Part shown: in pieces, positions 51,126 through 59,526 of the stretch
How the letters are laid out: every line of letters begins with the position of its first letter
Numbering within the stretch: the stretch's first letter is position 1
NCBI GenBank assembly: GCA_034421095.1
Contig: DAOUKR010000033.1
Location: 1-64,000 of the forward strand
Direction of reading: 5' to 3'
DNA length: 64,000 nucleotides
Source: JAGWBG01 sp034421095
GTDB taxonomy: Bacteria; Chloroflexota; Dehalococcoidia; Lucifugimonadales; JAGWBF01
Made by a program: the position numbers and the translations under genes
The notes under the pieces: generated by a model
What the model was told of the DNA's origin: nothing
Database searches by the model: none
The model's input: the letters and a program-made list of their open reading frames with translations, nothing else

Positions 51126-51564
51126 CCCAGGGCTCCACGCTTCTGGGATAGTCCAGTATCTCCTCCGGCGAGAAGAAAATCCCAATCTCATTTTTGGCCG
51201 TATCGGGAGCATCGGAGCCGTGAACGAGGTTGCGCCCGATGTCCGTGGCCAGGTCCCCCCTTATAGTTCCCGGAGAGGCATCCAGGGGGTTAGTCACGCC
51301 CATAGTGTTCCGCGTTATCTCCACTGCGTTCTCGCCCTGCAAGACCATTGCGATGAGGGGGCTGGAGGTAATGAACTTCATCAGTCCCTCGAAAAAGGGC
51401 TTCCCCACGTGAGGCTCATAGTGACGCGTGGCCTTCGCTTCGTCCATTTGGAGCATCTTCATGGCTACAATCTTCAGACCTCGAGACTCCAGCCGAGAGA
51501 TTACCTCCCCGGCCAGTCCCCGCTGTACTGCGTCGGGCTTTATCAGCACTAACGTCCGTTCCAT
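51112..51564 (-). CDS. ndk: Nucleoside diphosphate kinase
   Basis: A 150-residue kinase that balances nucleoside triphosphates. The start TLVLIKPDAVQRGL and the phospho-accepting His115 in RNLVHGSDA are diagnostic, and the C-terminal segment IGIFFSPEEILDYPRS is usual. It lies 18 bases after tsaB on the same strand. Confidence 0.96.
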   Translation of the reverse strand: MERTLVLIKPDAVQRGLAGEVISRLESRGLKIVAMKMLQMDEAKATRHYEPHVGKPFFEGLMKFITSSPLIAMVLQGENAVEITRNTMGVTNPLDASPGTIRGDLATDIGRNLVHGSDAPDTAKNEIGIFFSPEEILDYPRSVEPWVTES

Positions 51565-51582
51565 CCTCTCACTTACTCCTGG

Positions 51583-52278
51583 TTATTGACTTATCCTCTG
51601 GGGTGGGTTGGGAGTGCCTATATTGGGTCTGCGAAGATAGAGGGGTTGGAGAGTGGCCATGCTATCCACGTCTCCCTTCTCCAACCGTTGGCCGGCCAGG
51701 ACGCCCAGGGACCACAGCCGGGTGGCCGGAGTGTGGAAGCTCATCACGACGCCCTTGCTACCCAATGCTTGCCGCAGGTAGCTACTGCGCTGAGGGACGC
51801 CTTCTCCGCAGAAGAGGGTGATTTCAGAAATAGACCCCACAAGCTCCTCAGGGGTGCAGATGCTCTCCCCTGCCAGCTTTTCCCAGTGGCCCTCAGACTC
51901 ACGGAAGGACGCGTTGGCTACCTCACCCCTGCCTGCGTCCAACACCGCACAGATGGGCAGACCTGTGCCGGCGTAGGGGTACGCCTCCATCTCCAGGGTA
52001 CCCACTCCTATAAGGGGGGTATCGGTAGGCATGGCTAACCCCTTGGCGCAACTCAAGCCGACCCTTAACGCGCTGAAACCGCCGGGGCCTAGCGCTACGG
52101 CAATAGCATCCAGATCAGCCGGGCCAGCTTCAGCCCGCCCGAGTACTTGCATGATGGCAGCCATAAGCTCCGACGTATGGTTATGAGAAGAATACCAGCA
52201 GAGGGCAGCGATAGCCCGGTCGCCATCCCACAAGGAGACACCTGCGTACCTGGTAGATGTATCAATAGCCAGCAGCAT
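51583..52278 (-). CDS. tsaB: tRNA t6A biosynthesis protein TsaB
   Basis: A 231-residue TsaB, which with TsaD and TsaE makes the t6A37 modification of ANN-decoding tRNAs. The ATG at 52278 (MLLAIDTSTRYAG) has GAGAAG upstream and matches the usual start; an ATG at 52308 has no ribosome site. VALGPGGFSALRVGLSCAKGLA is the family signature. It is followed by ndk and preceded by tsaE. Confidence 0.93.
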   Translation of the reverse strand: MLLAIDTSTRYAGVSLWDGDRAIAALCWYSSHNHTSELMAAIMQVLGRAEAGPADLDAIAVALGPGGFSALRVGLSCAKGLAMPTDTPLIGVGTLEMEAYPYAGTGLPICAVLDAGRGEVANASFRESEGHWEKLAGESICTPEELVGSISEITLFCGEGVPQRSSYLRQALGSKGVVMSFHTPATRLWSLGVLAGQRLEKGDVDSMATLQPLYLRRPNIGTPNPPQRISQ

Positions 52279-52325
52279 TTCTTCTCGACCGTTCAGCCAC
52301 GAGTCCATTACAGGAGTACAGGCAT

Positions 52326-52829
52326 CTAGCAGGTCTCAGCGTTACTGCCCTTCCACGCCGGAACGCGCTTCAACCCATCCAGAAGCCGGGTGTTCGTCTC
52401 TTCCTTCACGTTTATGGTAATCTGCCGCTCCGTCTCTTCGGAGCCGTACTCCAGATTTATCCAAAGACAGTCCGGAGGGAAAACCTCAACTGCCCTATCA
52501 GCCCACTCTACTACACAAACTCCGCCGTCAGAGAGATATTCCTCCAGCCCCAGGTCCCACGCCTCCCGCGGGTCCTCTATCCTGAAGAGGTCTATGTGAT
52601 GAAGGGTAAGCCTGCCTCGATAGCGGGTGACAAGCACAAACGTGGGGCTTCTCGCGTAACCCTCTACTCCCAGTCCCCAGGCTATGCCCTGGGTGAGACA
52701 GGTCTTGCCAGCGCCCAGAGGCCCCGTGAGGAGAAAGGCATCTCCTGCCTCAGCCGCCTGTCCCAGAATACGGCCAATCTCGCGGGTACTCTCGGGGCTA
52801 TGGCTCACCAGACGCAGAAGAGAAGACAT
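52326..52829 (-). CDS. tsaE: tRNA t6A biosynthesis ATPase TsaE
   Basis: A 167-residue ATPase of the t6A complex. Walker A is GPLGAGKTCL, followed by SPTFVLVTRYRGRLTLHHID and the Walker-B-like VVEWADRA, all typical of TsaE. Its ATG directly follows the thiL stop, so the two are translationally coupled. A C-terminal tail of about 15 residues is not conserved. Confidence 0.94.
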   Translation of the reverse strand: MSSLLRLVSHSPESTREIGRILGQAAEAGDAFLLTGPLGAGKTCLTQGIAWGLGVEGYARSPTFVLVTRYRGRLTLHHIDLFRIEDPREAWDLGLEEYLSDGGVCVVEWADRAVEVFPPDCLWINLEYGSEETERQITINVKEETNTRLLDGLKRVPAWKGSNAETC

Positions 52830-53903
52830 CTAGGCTTCACCTTCCATCTGAGCTTGCCCTGAGTGCTTGCCTGAGTGCTTGTAAGAGGCATCCGGCGCAA
52901 AATGGTCCCAACCTCCGCTAGGGGCGCTCAGCGTCTTTCCTGTTTCTGAGTCAAACACCGTGACCTGTCCGGGTTCCGCCTCCACAATCTCACCGATGAC
53001 GGTAGCGGAGGGAGACAGAAAGGACAGCACGCCCTCCATCAACTCTCCGGGTGCTGTGAAGAGAAGCTGATAGTCTTCGCCCCCGCCCAGGGCCATATCC
53101 AGGTATTCCCGGGGAAAGACCTCTTTCAGAGCAGCATGGACGGGTATCCTCCGGGCGTCCAGCCTTGCGGCTATGCCGCTGGCCTGGCACAGCTTGGACA
53201 AATCGTCCACCAGGCCGTCGCTTATGTCCATAGCCGTCCGGATGCCATGCCGGGAGAGGACCCGCCCCTGGGAAACACGTGGCTCAGGCCTCCTGTGGGC
53301 CGATTTCAGGCACTCCACAGATTCCCCCTGGACGGGCAAGCCCTTCAGCATAATCTCAAGGCCGCCGGCCGAGGAGCCCAGGCATCCCGTGACGGCTACC
53401 AGGTCACCCCGTTGGGCGGTGGAACGAAGCATGGGCGCGCCATCGCAGACGCCGGTAAGTCCCACGGTCACAAACACCACCGGAGACCTCACCATATCTC
53501 CCCCAACGATAGCCACCCCGTACCTGTTGCCCATCTCTATCATGCCCTGATAAAGGGAGCAAAGGTCCTCCACTTCCGTGTCCGGCGGCAGGCCCAGGGT
53601 TATCAGGGCATAGAGGGGCAGACCGCCCATGGCGGCAATATCGCTGACGTTGGCAGCCATTGCCTTCCAGCCCAGGTCGCGCCAGGGGGTTGTGGACCTT
53701 GTGAAATGCACCCCCTCTACAACGGTGTCCGTAGTGCAAAGCTCCGTGCCCTGCCCACAGCGCCATGCTGCAGTATCATCCCCCGCATCCACCAACAACA
53801 CGAAATCGCTGGGAGTGCAGTCATCGGGCCCCTTGGTCTCATCGGCTACCATCTGAGTCAGGAGCTTGATAACTCCAAACTCGCCCAAGTCTCTCACATT
53901 CAT
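52830..53903 (-). CDS. thiL: Thiamine-monophosphate kinase
   Basis: A 357-residue ThiL that phosphorylates thiamine monophosphate to the diphosphate. Motifs are DAGDDTAAW near the N-terminus, CTTDTVVEGVHF, NVSDIAAMGGLPLYALITL, GGD, and AMDISDGLVDDL, then GGGEDYQLLF. The C-terminal 25 residues (HSGKHSGQAQMEGEA) are an extra tail. The ATG is only two or so bases from the predicted transcription start, so the mRNA may be leaderless. It heads a thiL-tsaE-tsaB-ndk unit. Confidence 0.94.
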   Translation of the reverse strand: MNVRDLGEFGVIKLLTQMVADETKGPDDCTPSDFVLLVDAGDDTAAWRCGQGTELCTTDTVVEGVHFTRSTTPWRDLGWKAMAANVSDIAAMGGLPLYALITLGLPPDTEVEDLCSLYQGMIEMGNRYGVAIVGGDMVRSPVVFVTVGLTGVCDGAPMLRSTAQRGDLVAVTGCLGSSAGGLEIMLKGLPVQGESVECLKSAHRRPEPRVSQGRVLSRHGIRTAMDISDGLVDDLSKLCQASGIAARLDARRIPVHAALKEVFPREYLDMALGGGEDYQLLFTAPGELMEGVLSFLSPSATVIGEIVEAEPGQVTVFDSETGKTLSAPSGGWDHFAPDASYKHSGKHSGQAQMEGEA

Positions 53904-53911
53904 CGGGACGA

Positions 53912-53940
53912 ATTATATCCTGTTCCGGCAGATGGCTCAA
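53912..53940 (-). promoter_or_regulatory. Promoter of thiL, apparently leaderless
   Basis: On the - strand, TTGAGC (53940-53935) and TATAAT (53917-53912) are 17 bases apart. The -10 element ends eight bases before the ATG at 53903, so transcription should start at or next to the start codon. Confidence 0.6.
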
Positions 53941-54120
53941 CCCAAGACAATGGGAGGTATTCACCATGAGTGCAGGCACGATATGCCTTACCCGTTCCAA
54001 ATGTAGCCGGACCACCTCAACCTCGCCCGACCATATCAGCGCTCTTGCCACATCCCCCGGTCCTGCGAGTCAGCCGTAAGGGTGAATCTGAAACTCGTCC
54101 CTGCTCGTATAGTATATATA

Positions 54121-54178
54121 ATACCAGGTATCCTTCTCGCTTGAGCGTACATAAGAATAATTCTATAATTATTAGGAA
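54121..54178 (+). promoter_or_regulatory. Strong promoter in a repeated 57-base module (copy 1)
   Basis: TTGAGC (54141-54146) and TATAAT (54164-54169), 17 bases apart, lie inside GGTATCCTTCTCGC...CATAAGAATAATTCTATA...ATTATTAGGAA. A close copy with its own TTGACT/TATAAT is at 56774-56827. This copy drives the secreted-protein genes at 54278. Confidence 0.65.
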
Positions 54179-54277
54179 ACAATATCCCTTATTTAGTTAT
54201 AAATGGGTTTCCTTTGAATCTATTTCATCGCATGCTCCATGCTTGACAGTCCCGCAAGTGCGCGCTGGGGTGATGAT

Positions 54278-55492
54278 ATGTTGACAAAGACTACCAGGTG
54301 GCTGGCCATTGCGGGTGCACTCACCCTTCTTGTCTTCCTGGTCACTGTTTCCGTGGGGGTGATGGCAGGCATGTTCCCAGCCTCTGCTAAACCCACCTCC
54401 ACGCCTGCGATTCCGCCCGGGTGCGAGTATCTCCCTGGGATTGGCATTACGTGTGTGTCCACGCCTACACCCACACCTACACCAACTCAGACGCCCACAC
54501 CCGCGCCTTCGCCCTATGAGGGCTACCTGACAGAGGAGATACCACCCTGCACGCCAGTGGCCGGCTCCACCGTGGACCCGTGCAAACCGGACGCGGAACA
54601 GTATCTGCTAACCGCGGGAGGAAGCGATTTCAGCATGGAATTCGGCGAACCTCCAAGCATGCGCGACTTGCTTAACATTACTGAAGGTCATATCTCTCAC
54701 ATCGTTCTGCGTGGTACCTATCTCCCCGGCACGATACGCTGCAGCGCCGACAATCCCTTGCGGACACCCTCCTATCTGAGCCCCGAAGTGTACTCCTATT
54801 CAGAGCATTCCCTCAGTATCGATTGCTATGCCGACGTACGAGTGAGCGCCTATATCATCGGCAATGGACCGCCCACCTTGACAGTCCAGAGGTACTGGTA
54901 CACCTACTGGGAAGGTGACTTCGCCAACATGGCAGCGGAGGAAGGCAAAACCGAGCAGGAGTACATAGAGGACCTGAGACAGATGCTGGAAACTGATGAC
55001 TACCTGGGTGCCATTGCGGGCAGAGAGGTCGTCCTCTTCCTCGGACCCGCTGCCAGTGTCTCGACCCAGGCATGGGAGGCCATGGCGATTTGGGACGTGC
55101 AGCGTCAGGAGGACGGCACGGTCATCGCCGTCCATCCCGACAGAGACCTGTGGAGGCACTACGCGCCCGACGACTACCTGACACATCGCTCCAAGCTGGA
55201 GATGGGGTTGTCCGCCCTCACGCAGGCGGTGACAACGGCCAACCAGGCCCGCGTCACTGAGTACGACGGACGCATTGGCTCAGACGCCAGCCTGCCCATG
55301 CTGCTCACCGACGCTAACCAGCTGCGCCAGTACTATACCGACGTGGGAGCCTACGACCATCCGGACGGCACTCCCGCCCCGCCTCCCCCGGTCCCCGGCG
55401 AGGGCGACCCTGTACCGGACATCGGTGTGGACGACACCACGCCCGGGCCATCGCCAGTGCCCCCGGGTGGCGAGGAAGATGCGGGTGGTTAG
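54278..55492 (+). CDS. Secreted protein with Thr-Pro linker, tandem paralogue A
   Basis: A 404-residue exported protein; an upstream ATG at 54239 is possible but the signal helix (about 12-31) begins near 54278. A linker (TPTPTPTPTQTPTPAPSP) is followed by YEGYLTEEIPPCTPVAGS, with Cys pairs (CTP..DPC; IRC..DCY) likely forming disulfides. A domain with HIVLRGTYLPGTIRC and CYADVRVSAYIIGNGP follows, then a helical region and a Pro-rich tail (PVPGEGDPVPDIGVDD). Its paralogue starts 14 bases before its end. No family is recognised. Confidence 0.75.
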   Translation: MLTKTTRWLAIAGALTLLVFLVTVSVGVMAGMFPASAKPTSTPAIPPGCEYLPGIGITCVSTPTPTPTPTQTPTPAPSPYEGYLTEEIPPCTPVAGSTVDPCKPDAEQYLLTAGGSDFSMEFGEPPSMRDLLNITEGHISHIVLRGTYLPGTIRCSADNPLRTPSYLSPEVYSYSEHSLSIDCYADVRVSAYIIGNGPPTLTVQRYWYTYWEGDFANMAAEEGKTEQEYIEDLRQMLETDDYLGAIAGREVVLFLGPAASVSTQAWEAMAIWDVQRQEDGTVIAVHPDRDLWRHYAPDDYLTHRSKLEMGLSALTQAVTTANQARVTEYDGRIGSDASLPMLLTDANQLRQYYTDVGAYDHPDGTPAPPPPVPGEGDPVPDIGVDDTTPGPSPVPPGGEEDAGG

Positions 55493-56660
55493 ACGTACTG
55501 TGCTAGCTGCCATTGTCGTGCTCCTGCTCCTGCTTGCCGCGTGTGAAGGCGCGTCGCAGACGCCTACTCCGACACCATCGCCGACGACGCTCCCGACACC
55601 CACACCTTCGCCCTATGAGGGCTACCTGACGGAGGAGATACCTCCCTGCACGCCTATCGCCGGCTCCTCCGTGGACCCATGCGAGCCTAACGTGAAGGTA
55701 GATACGACCGTCTTGGGGCCTGCAGGCTCAGGCGGCTATATATTCGATTATGACGAGCCTTTTACTATTCGTTACTACCTTGATGGGTCGTCCCTGGTCT
55801 CCATACCCCACATCGTGCTGCGGGGCACATATGTCCCGGACACCGTGCGCTGCACCTCCGGCGACCCGTACCATGTGCCTTCCTATGTAGAGCCCGGCTA
55901 CTTTCAACATTCTATTGTCATCAACTGCTACGCCGACGTGCAGGTGAGCGGTTACATCCTGGGCAAGGGCCCGGCCCGACTGACGGTCCTGGTGGCCTTT
56001 CACCACTACTGGCACGGCTACTATGCCGAAGACGCAGCTAACTCAGATATGACCGAGCAGGAGCTAGTGGAGCTGATGCGCTGGGCTCATGAGGCCACGC
56101 TTGAAGAGGGCTATGATCCTGATAAAGGAGACGTGCCGATATACGGCAGGGAGGTGGTCCTGTTCGTCGGCCCTGGGCACAGCCATGCGCACGAGGTGTG
56201 GGAGGTGTTCAGGATGTGGGGCGTGGAGAGGCGGGAGGACGGGACGGTCGTAATTGTCCATCCCCACAGAGACGATTGGAAGGAACTGAGGCCCGATAAG
56301 TACCGTGAGCACCTGTCCGCTCTTGAGGTTGATCTGCCCCGCTTCAAGAAGGAGGTCACGGCGGCCCATCAGGCCCGGGTGGCCGAGTACAACGGACGCA
56401 TAACCTCAGTGGACGATCCGGATAGAGCGGAAGGGGTGGAACTGCCGCTGCTGGTATCCGACATCCACGATCTGGACGAGTTCATGGAGAGCACGGGTGC
56501 CTACGACCACCCTGACGGCACTCCCGTTCCGCCGCCCCCCGTCCCCGGCGAAGGCGACCCTGTACCGGATATCGGCGTGGACGACACCACACCTGGGCCA
56601 TCGCCCGTGCCCCCGGGTGGTGTGGAGGACTCCACGCCGACACCTATACCAGCGCCCTGA
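55479..56660 (+). CDS. Lipoprotein with Thr-Pro linker, tandem paralogue B
   Basis: A 393-residue lipoprotein overlapping paralogue A by 14 bases; the ATG at 55479 has GAGGAAG just before it. The signal ends in LAAC (Cys about 22). The linker, YEGYLTEEIPPCTPIAGS, HIVLRGTYVPDTVRC, CYADVQVSGYILGKGP and PVPGEGDPVPDIGVDD all match paralogue A, while the middle part (about 140-330) has diverged and contains FHHYWHGYY and EVVLFVGPGHSHAHE. The pair probably arose by tandem duplication and is anchored outside the membrane. Function unknown. Confidence 0.78.
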   Translation: MRVVRRTVLAAIVVLLLLLAACEGASQTPTPTPSPTTLPTPTPSPYEGYLTEEIPPCTPIAGSSVDPCEPNVKVDTTVLGPAGSGGYIFDYDEPFTIRYYLDGSSLVSIPHIVLRGTYVPDTVRCTSGDPYHVPSYVEPGYFQHSIVINCYADVQVSGYILGKGPARLTVLVAFHHYWHGYYAEDAANSDMTEQELVELMRWAHEATLEEGYDPDKGDVPIYGREVVLFVGPGHSHAHEVWEVFRMWGVERREDGTVVIVHPHRDDWKELRPDKYREHLSALEVDLPRFKKEVTAAHQARVAEYNGRITSVDDPDRAEGVELPLLVSDIHDLDEFMESTGAYDHPDGTPVPPPPVPGEGDPVPDIGVDDTTPGPSPVPPGGVEDSTPTPIPAP

Positions 56661-56773
56661 CATAAACAAGCAGGCCCGCCGACCTTCGTCGTGACGCCCA
56701 GCGACAGCAGGACCCAGAACCTCGGTCGCGATCAATGGCTGGTGAGGCGCTTGGCGAGAAGGCTGAAGGGCCA

Positions 56774-56827
56774 TACCGGTATCCTTCACGCTTGACTATG
56801 CGTAAGAATAATTTCTATAATTATTGG
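56774..56827 (+). promoter_or_regulatory. Strong promoter in a repeated 57-base module (copy 2)
   Basis: TTGACT (56792-56797) and TATAAT (56816-56821), 18 bases apart, lie in GGTATCCTTCACGC...GTAAGAATAATTTCTATA...ATTATTGGGAA, about 85% identical to 54121-54178. No ORF with a ribosome site follows; the next genes are tRNA-Lys and tRNA-Leu. It flanks the tandem paralogues on the other side. The rest of the 323-base gap shows only the tRNA promoter. Confidence 0.6.
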
Positions 56828-56905
56828 GAATACAGTGGCACGAATAGGGTGACGGGTTGGCTTTCCCAATCAATAAGGATTGCGAGGAATAAATTTGAGA
56901 GGGAG

Positions 56906-56934
56906 TTGACAAAAACCCGTCCCCTTGATAGATT
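56906..56934 (+). promoter_or_regulatory. Candidate promoter of tRNA-Lys/tRNA-Leu
   Basis: A perfect TTGACA (56906-56911) and TAGATT (56929-56934) are 17 bases apart and lie 49 bases before tRNA-Lys. Confidence 0.55.
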
Positions 56935-56983
56935 TTTCCTACGCTTTACCTGCATCGGTCTCACAGCACATTGACAGGTCGGC

Positions 56984-57059
56984 GGCCCGCTAGCTAAATT
57001 GGCAGAGCAACGGACTCTTAATCCGTAGGTTCTCGGTTCGACCCCGAGGCGGGTCACCA
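56984..57059 (+). tRNA. tRNA-Lys (anticodon CTT)
   Basis: A 76-base cloverleaf with acceptor GGCCCGC/GCGGGTC (one G-U pair), anticodon stem ACGGA/TCCGT around CTCTTAA (anticodon CTT, codon AAG), T loop GGTTCGACC and an encoded CCA. It is 25 bases before tRNA-Leu. Confidence 0.93.
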
Positions 57060-57084
57060 GAAAGCTGGAGCCAGGTCCCCGCTG

Positions 57085-57169
57085 GGGGAAGTGTCGGAAT
57101 TGGTAGACGAGCATGACTTAGGATCATGTGCTGAAAGGCGTGGGAGTTCGAATCTCCCCTTCCCCACCA
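57085..57169 (+). tRNA. tRNA-Leu (anticodon TAG)
   Basis: An 85-base class II tRNA with acceptor GGGGAAG/CTTCCCC, anticodon stem CATGA/TCATG around CTTAGGA (anticodon TAG, codon CTA), a long variable arm (TGCTGAAAGGCG), T loop AGTTCGAAT and an encoded CCA. Confidence 0.94.
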
Positions 57170-57233
57170 TGAGCGTTCAGCGTACATGCGGACGCCGGGT
57201 TGGGGCCTTACGTCTTACTGTGAAGGAGACTCC

Positions 57234-58214
57234 ATGGCTACCTTGTTAGAAGTTAAGGACCTACAGACCCATTTCTTCACCCAGGAAGGTGTGGTGAGAG
57301 CGGTGGACGGGGCCTCATACGAGCTTGAGGAAGGTGAAACCCTGGGACTCGTGGGGGAGAGCGGATGTGGCAAGAGCGTGAGTGCCCTATCCGTCATGCG
57401 CCTTATCCCGGACCCTCCGGGCAAGACGGTGGGCGGCGAAATCATCTTCGAGGGTAGAGACCTGCTGAAGATGCCCGACAGCGAGATGAGGCGCATCCGC
57501 GGCAAGGACATTTCCATGGTCTTCCAGGAGCCTATGACTTCTCTTAACCCTGTCCTCTCCGTTGAGCGCCAGCTCACCGAGTCCTTGGAACTTCATTTGG
57601 GCATGAAGAAAGCTGAAGCCCGCCAGGAGGCCGTCCGTCGTCTGGAACAGGTGGGCATACCGGACCCGGAGCGCCGCATCAAGCAATACCCCCACCAGTT
57701 CAGCGGCGGTATGCGCCAGAGGGTTATGATTGCCATGGCCCTGAGTTGTAACCCCAAGCTGATTATCGCTGATGAGCCTACCACCGCTCTGGACGTGACA
57801 ATCCAGGCTCAGATTCTGGAGTTGATGAAGAACCTCAGCGTGGAGTATGGGGTATCCCTCATCATAATTACCCACAATCTGGGTGTGGTGGCCCGTTACG
57901 CCGATAGGGTAAACATCATGTACGCAGGCAAAATCATCGAGCGCGGTTCGGCCCAGGAAATCTACAGAAACCCACGTCACCCCTACGCTCTGGGCCTTCT
58001 GAACTCGGTGCCCAGGCTGGACCTTCCCAGGAAGGAAAAGCTGGACCCCATCGAAGGCCAGCCTCCTGACCTGGTGAACCTGCCGGTGGGATGCTCCTTC
58101 CGAGCCAGATGCCGATACGCAATTGACAGGTGTGCCGAAGAGATACCTCAGCTGCGGTCAGTGGGTGACGGTCATACCTCGGCCTGTTTTGTGGCAGATA
58201 CCCTGACTGCCTAA
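57234..58214 (+). CDS. Oligopeptide/dipeptide ABC transporter ATPase (OppD/DppD type)
   Basis: A 326-residue ATPase. The ATG at 57234 has AAGGAG upstream; the extra upstream codons run toward the tRNA. Walker A is GESGCGKSVSAL, signature FSGGMRQRV, Walker B LIIADEPTTALD, and the C-terminal Cys-containing Opp/Dpp tail (VGCSFRARCRYAIDRC) is complete and may bind an Fe-S cluster. It pairs with the next gene. Neither permeases nor a binding protein for this pair are in the window. Confidence 0.93.
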   Translation: MATLLEVKDLQTHFFTQEGVVRAVDGASYELEEGETLGLVGESGCGKSVSALSVMRLIPDPPGKTVGGEIIFEGRDLLKMPDSEMRRIRGKDISMVFQEPMTSLNPVLSVERQLTESLELHLGMKKAEARQEAVRRLEQVGIPDPERRIKQYPHQFSGGMRQRVMIAMALSCNPKLIIADEPTTALDVTIQAQILELMKNLSVEYGVSLIIITHNLGVVARYADRVNIMYAGKIIERGSAQEIYRNPRHPYALGLLNSVPRLDLPRKEKLDPIEGQPPDLVNLPVGCSFRARCRYAIDRCAEEIPQLRSVGDGHTSACFVADTLTA

Positions 58215-58231
58215 GTAAAGGAGGACGCCCA

Positions 58232-59275
58232 ATGAATGCCGTGAACCAAACCAACGGCCACCAAGCGAACGACATACTGGTGAACGTGGAGAACCTCAAA
58301 ATGTACTTCCCGGTCACCTCGGGCATCATCATCCAACGGGCCGTGGCTCACATCAAGGCGGTAGATGACGTAAGCTTTTTCGTACGTCGGGGTGAGACCC
58401 TGGGACTGGTGGGCGAGAGCGGCTGCGGCAAGACCACCACTGGAAGGTGCATCCTCCAGCTTTACAAGCCCACTTCCGGCAGCGTCCTGTTTGAAGGCAG
58501 GGACCTGTGTACCATGAGAAACCGTGAGATACGCTCCATGCGCCGCCAGATGCAGGTCATATTCCAGGACCCTTACAGCTCTTTGAACCCCCGCATGACC
58601 GCAGGGAACATAATCGGAGAGCCCCTCGTCGTACACGGCCTCTCCAAGAGCAGGCAGGAGTACCGGGAGAGGGTGGCAGAGTTGCTTACCGTCGTGGGAT
58701 TGAACCCGTCTATGGCAGACAGGTTCCCCCATGAGTTCAGCGGGGGCCAGCGCCAGCGTATCGGGGTGGCCCGCGCCCTGGCCGTGAACCCTCAGTTCAT
58801 CGTGTGCGACGAACCGGTTTCGGCTCTGGACGTGTCCATCCAGGCCCAGATTGTAAACCTCCTGGAGGACCTTCAGGAGCAGTTCGACCTTACTTATCTG
58901 TTCATTGCTCACGACCTCTCGGTGGTAAGGCACATCAGCAACCGGGTGGCGGTGATGTACCTGGGCCACATCGTGGAGATTGCGGACCGGACCGAGATTT
59001 ACGAAAACCCGATGCACCCCTACACGAAAGCCCTCCTCTCTGCCGTGCCCATACCGGACCCGATAATAGATGCCGAGCGTGAGAGGATTATACTCACCGG
59101 AGAGGTCCCAAGTCCCCTCAATCCGCCTCGCGGGTGTGTCTTCCACCCTCGTTGCTCACAGGCCAACGAAGAATGTCAGCAGCATGTCCCGGACCTGCGG
59201 GAGATACAGACTGACCACTGGGTGTCGTGCATCCACGTACCAGGATATGGGTCCCCGGAAGCCCCTTTGAGGTAG
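58232..59275 (+). CDS. Oligopeptide/dipeptide ABC transporter ATPase (OppF/DppF type)
   Basis: A 347-residue ATPase, partner of the previous gene, with AAAGGAGGA before its ATG. Walker A is GESGCGKTTTGR, then QVIFQDPYSSLNPR, signature FSGGQRQRIGVARAL, Walker B FIVCDEPVSALD, and a C-terminal CVFHPRCSQA Cys motif. The EIYENPMHPYTKALL segment is typical. The two ATPases would energise a peptide or nickel importer encoded elsewhere. Confidence 0.94.
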   Translation: MNAVNQTNGHQANDILVNVENLKMYFPVTSGIIIQRAVAHIKAVDDVSFFVRRGETLGLVGESGCGKTTTGRCILQLYKPTSGSVLFEGRDLCTMRNREIRSMRRQMQVIFQDPYSSLNPRMTAGNIIGEPLVVHGLSKSRQEYRERVAELLTVVGLNPSMADRFPHEFSGGQRQRIGVARALAVNPQFIVCDEPVSALDVSIQAQIVNLLEDLQEQFDLTYLFIAHDLSVVRHISNRVAVMYLGHIVEIADRTEIYENPMHPYTKALLSAVPIPDPIIDAERERIILTGEVPSPLNPPRGCVFHPRCSQANEECQQHVPDLREIQTDHWVSCIHVPGYGSPEAPLR

Positions 59276-59442
59276 GCGTTTCGGGGGTTAGCCAAATTCC
59301 TTCTCTTCCGCCGGAAGCTGGCCAGGATGAGGGGGCACCATCGCACTGCCGTAGGCGGGCAGGTGGCCCTTACCTCAATCTCTCCTGTCAAGCACTTGAT
59401 GCACATTGTCATTCCGAGGAGGGGAAGCCCTGTAGCACAACT

Positions 59443-59473
59443 TTGAAACCACCCTCGAAGGAAGGGGTACAAT
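59443..59473 (+). promoter_or_regulatory. Candidate promoter of lepA
   Basis: TTGAAA (59443-59448) and TACAAT (59468-59473) are 19 bases apart, 53 bases before the lepA ATG. Spacing is long. Confidence 0.35.
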
Positions 59474-59526
59474 AGTAGCTCCCCAATGCCAAGTTGACGG
59501 AGTAGCAAGTCTCACAGAACTTTGGA

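Noticed and set aside
56735..56974. A 79-residue frame across the second promoter module
   Set aside because: It runs through two promoters, has no ribosome site, and its product has no protein-like pattern.
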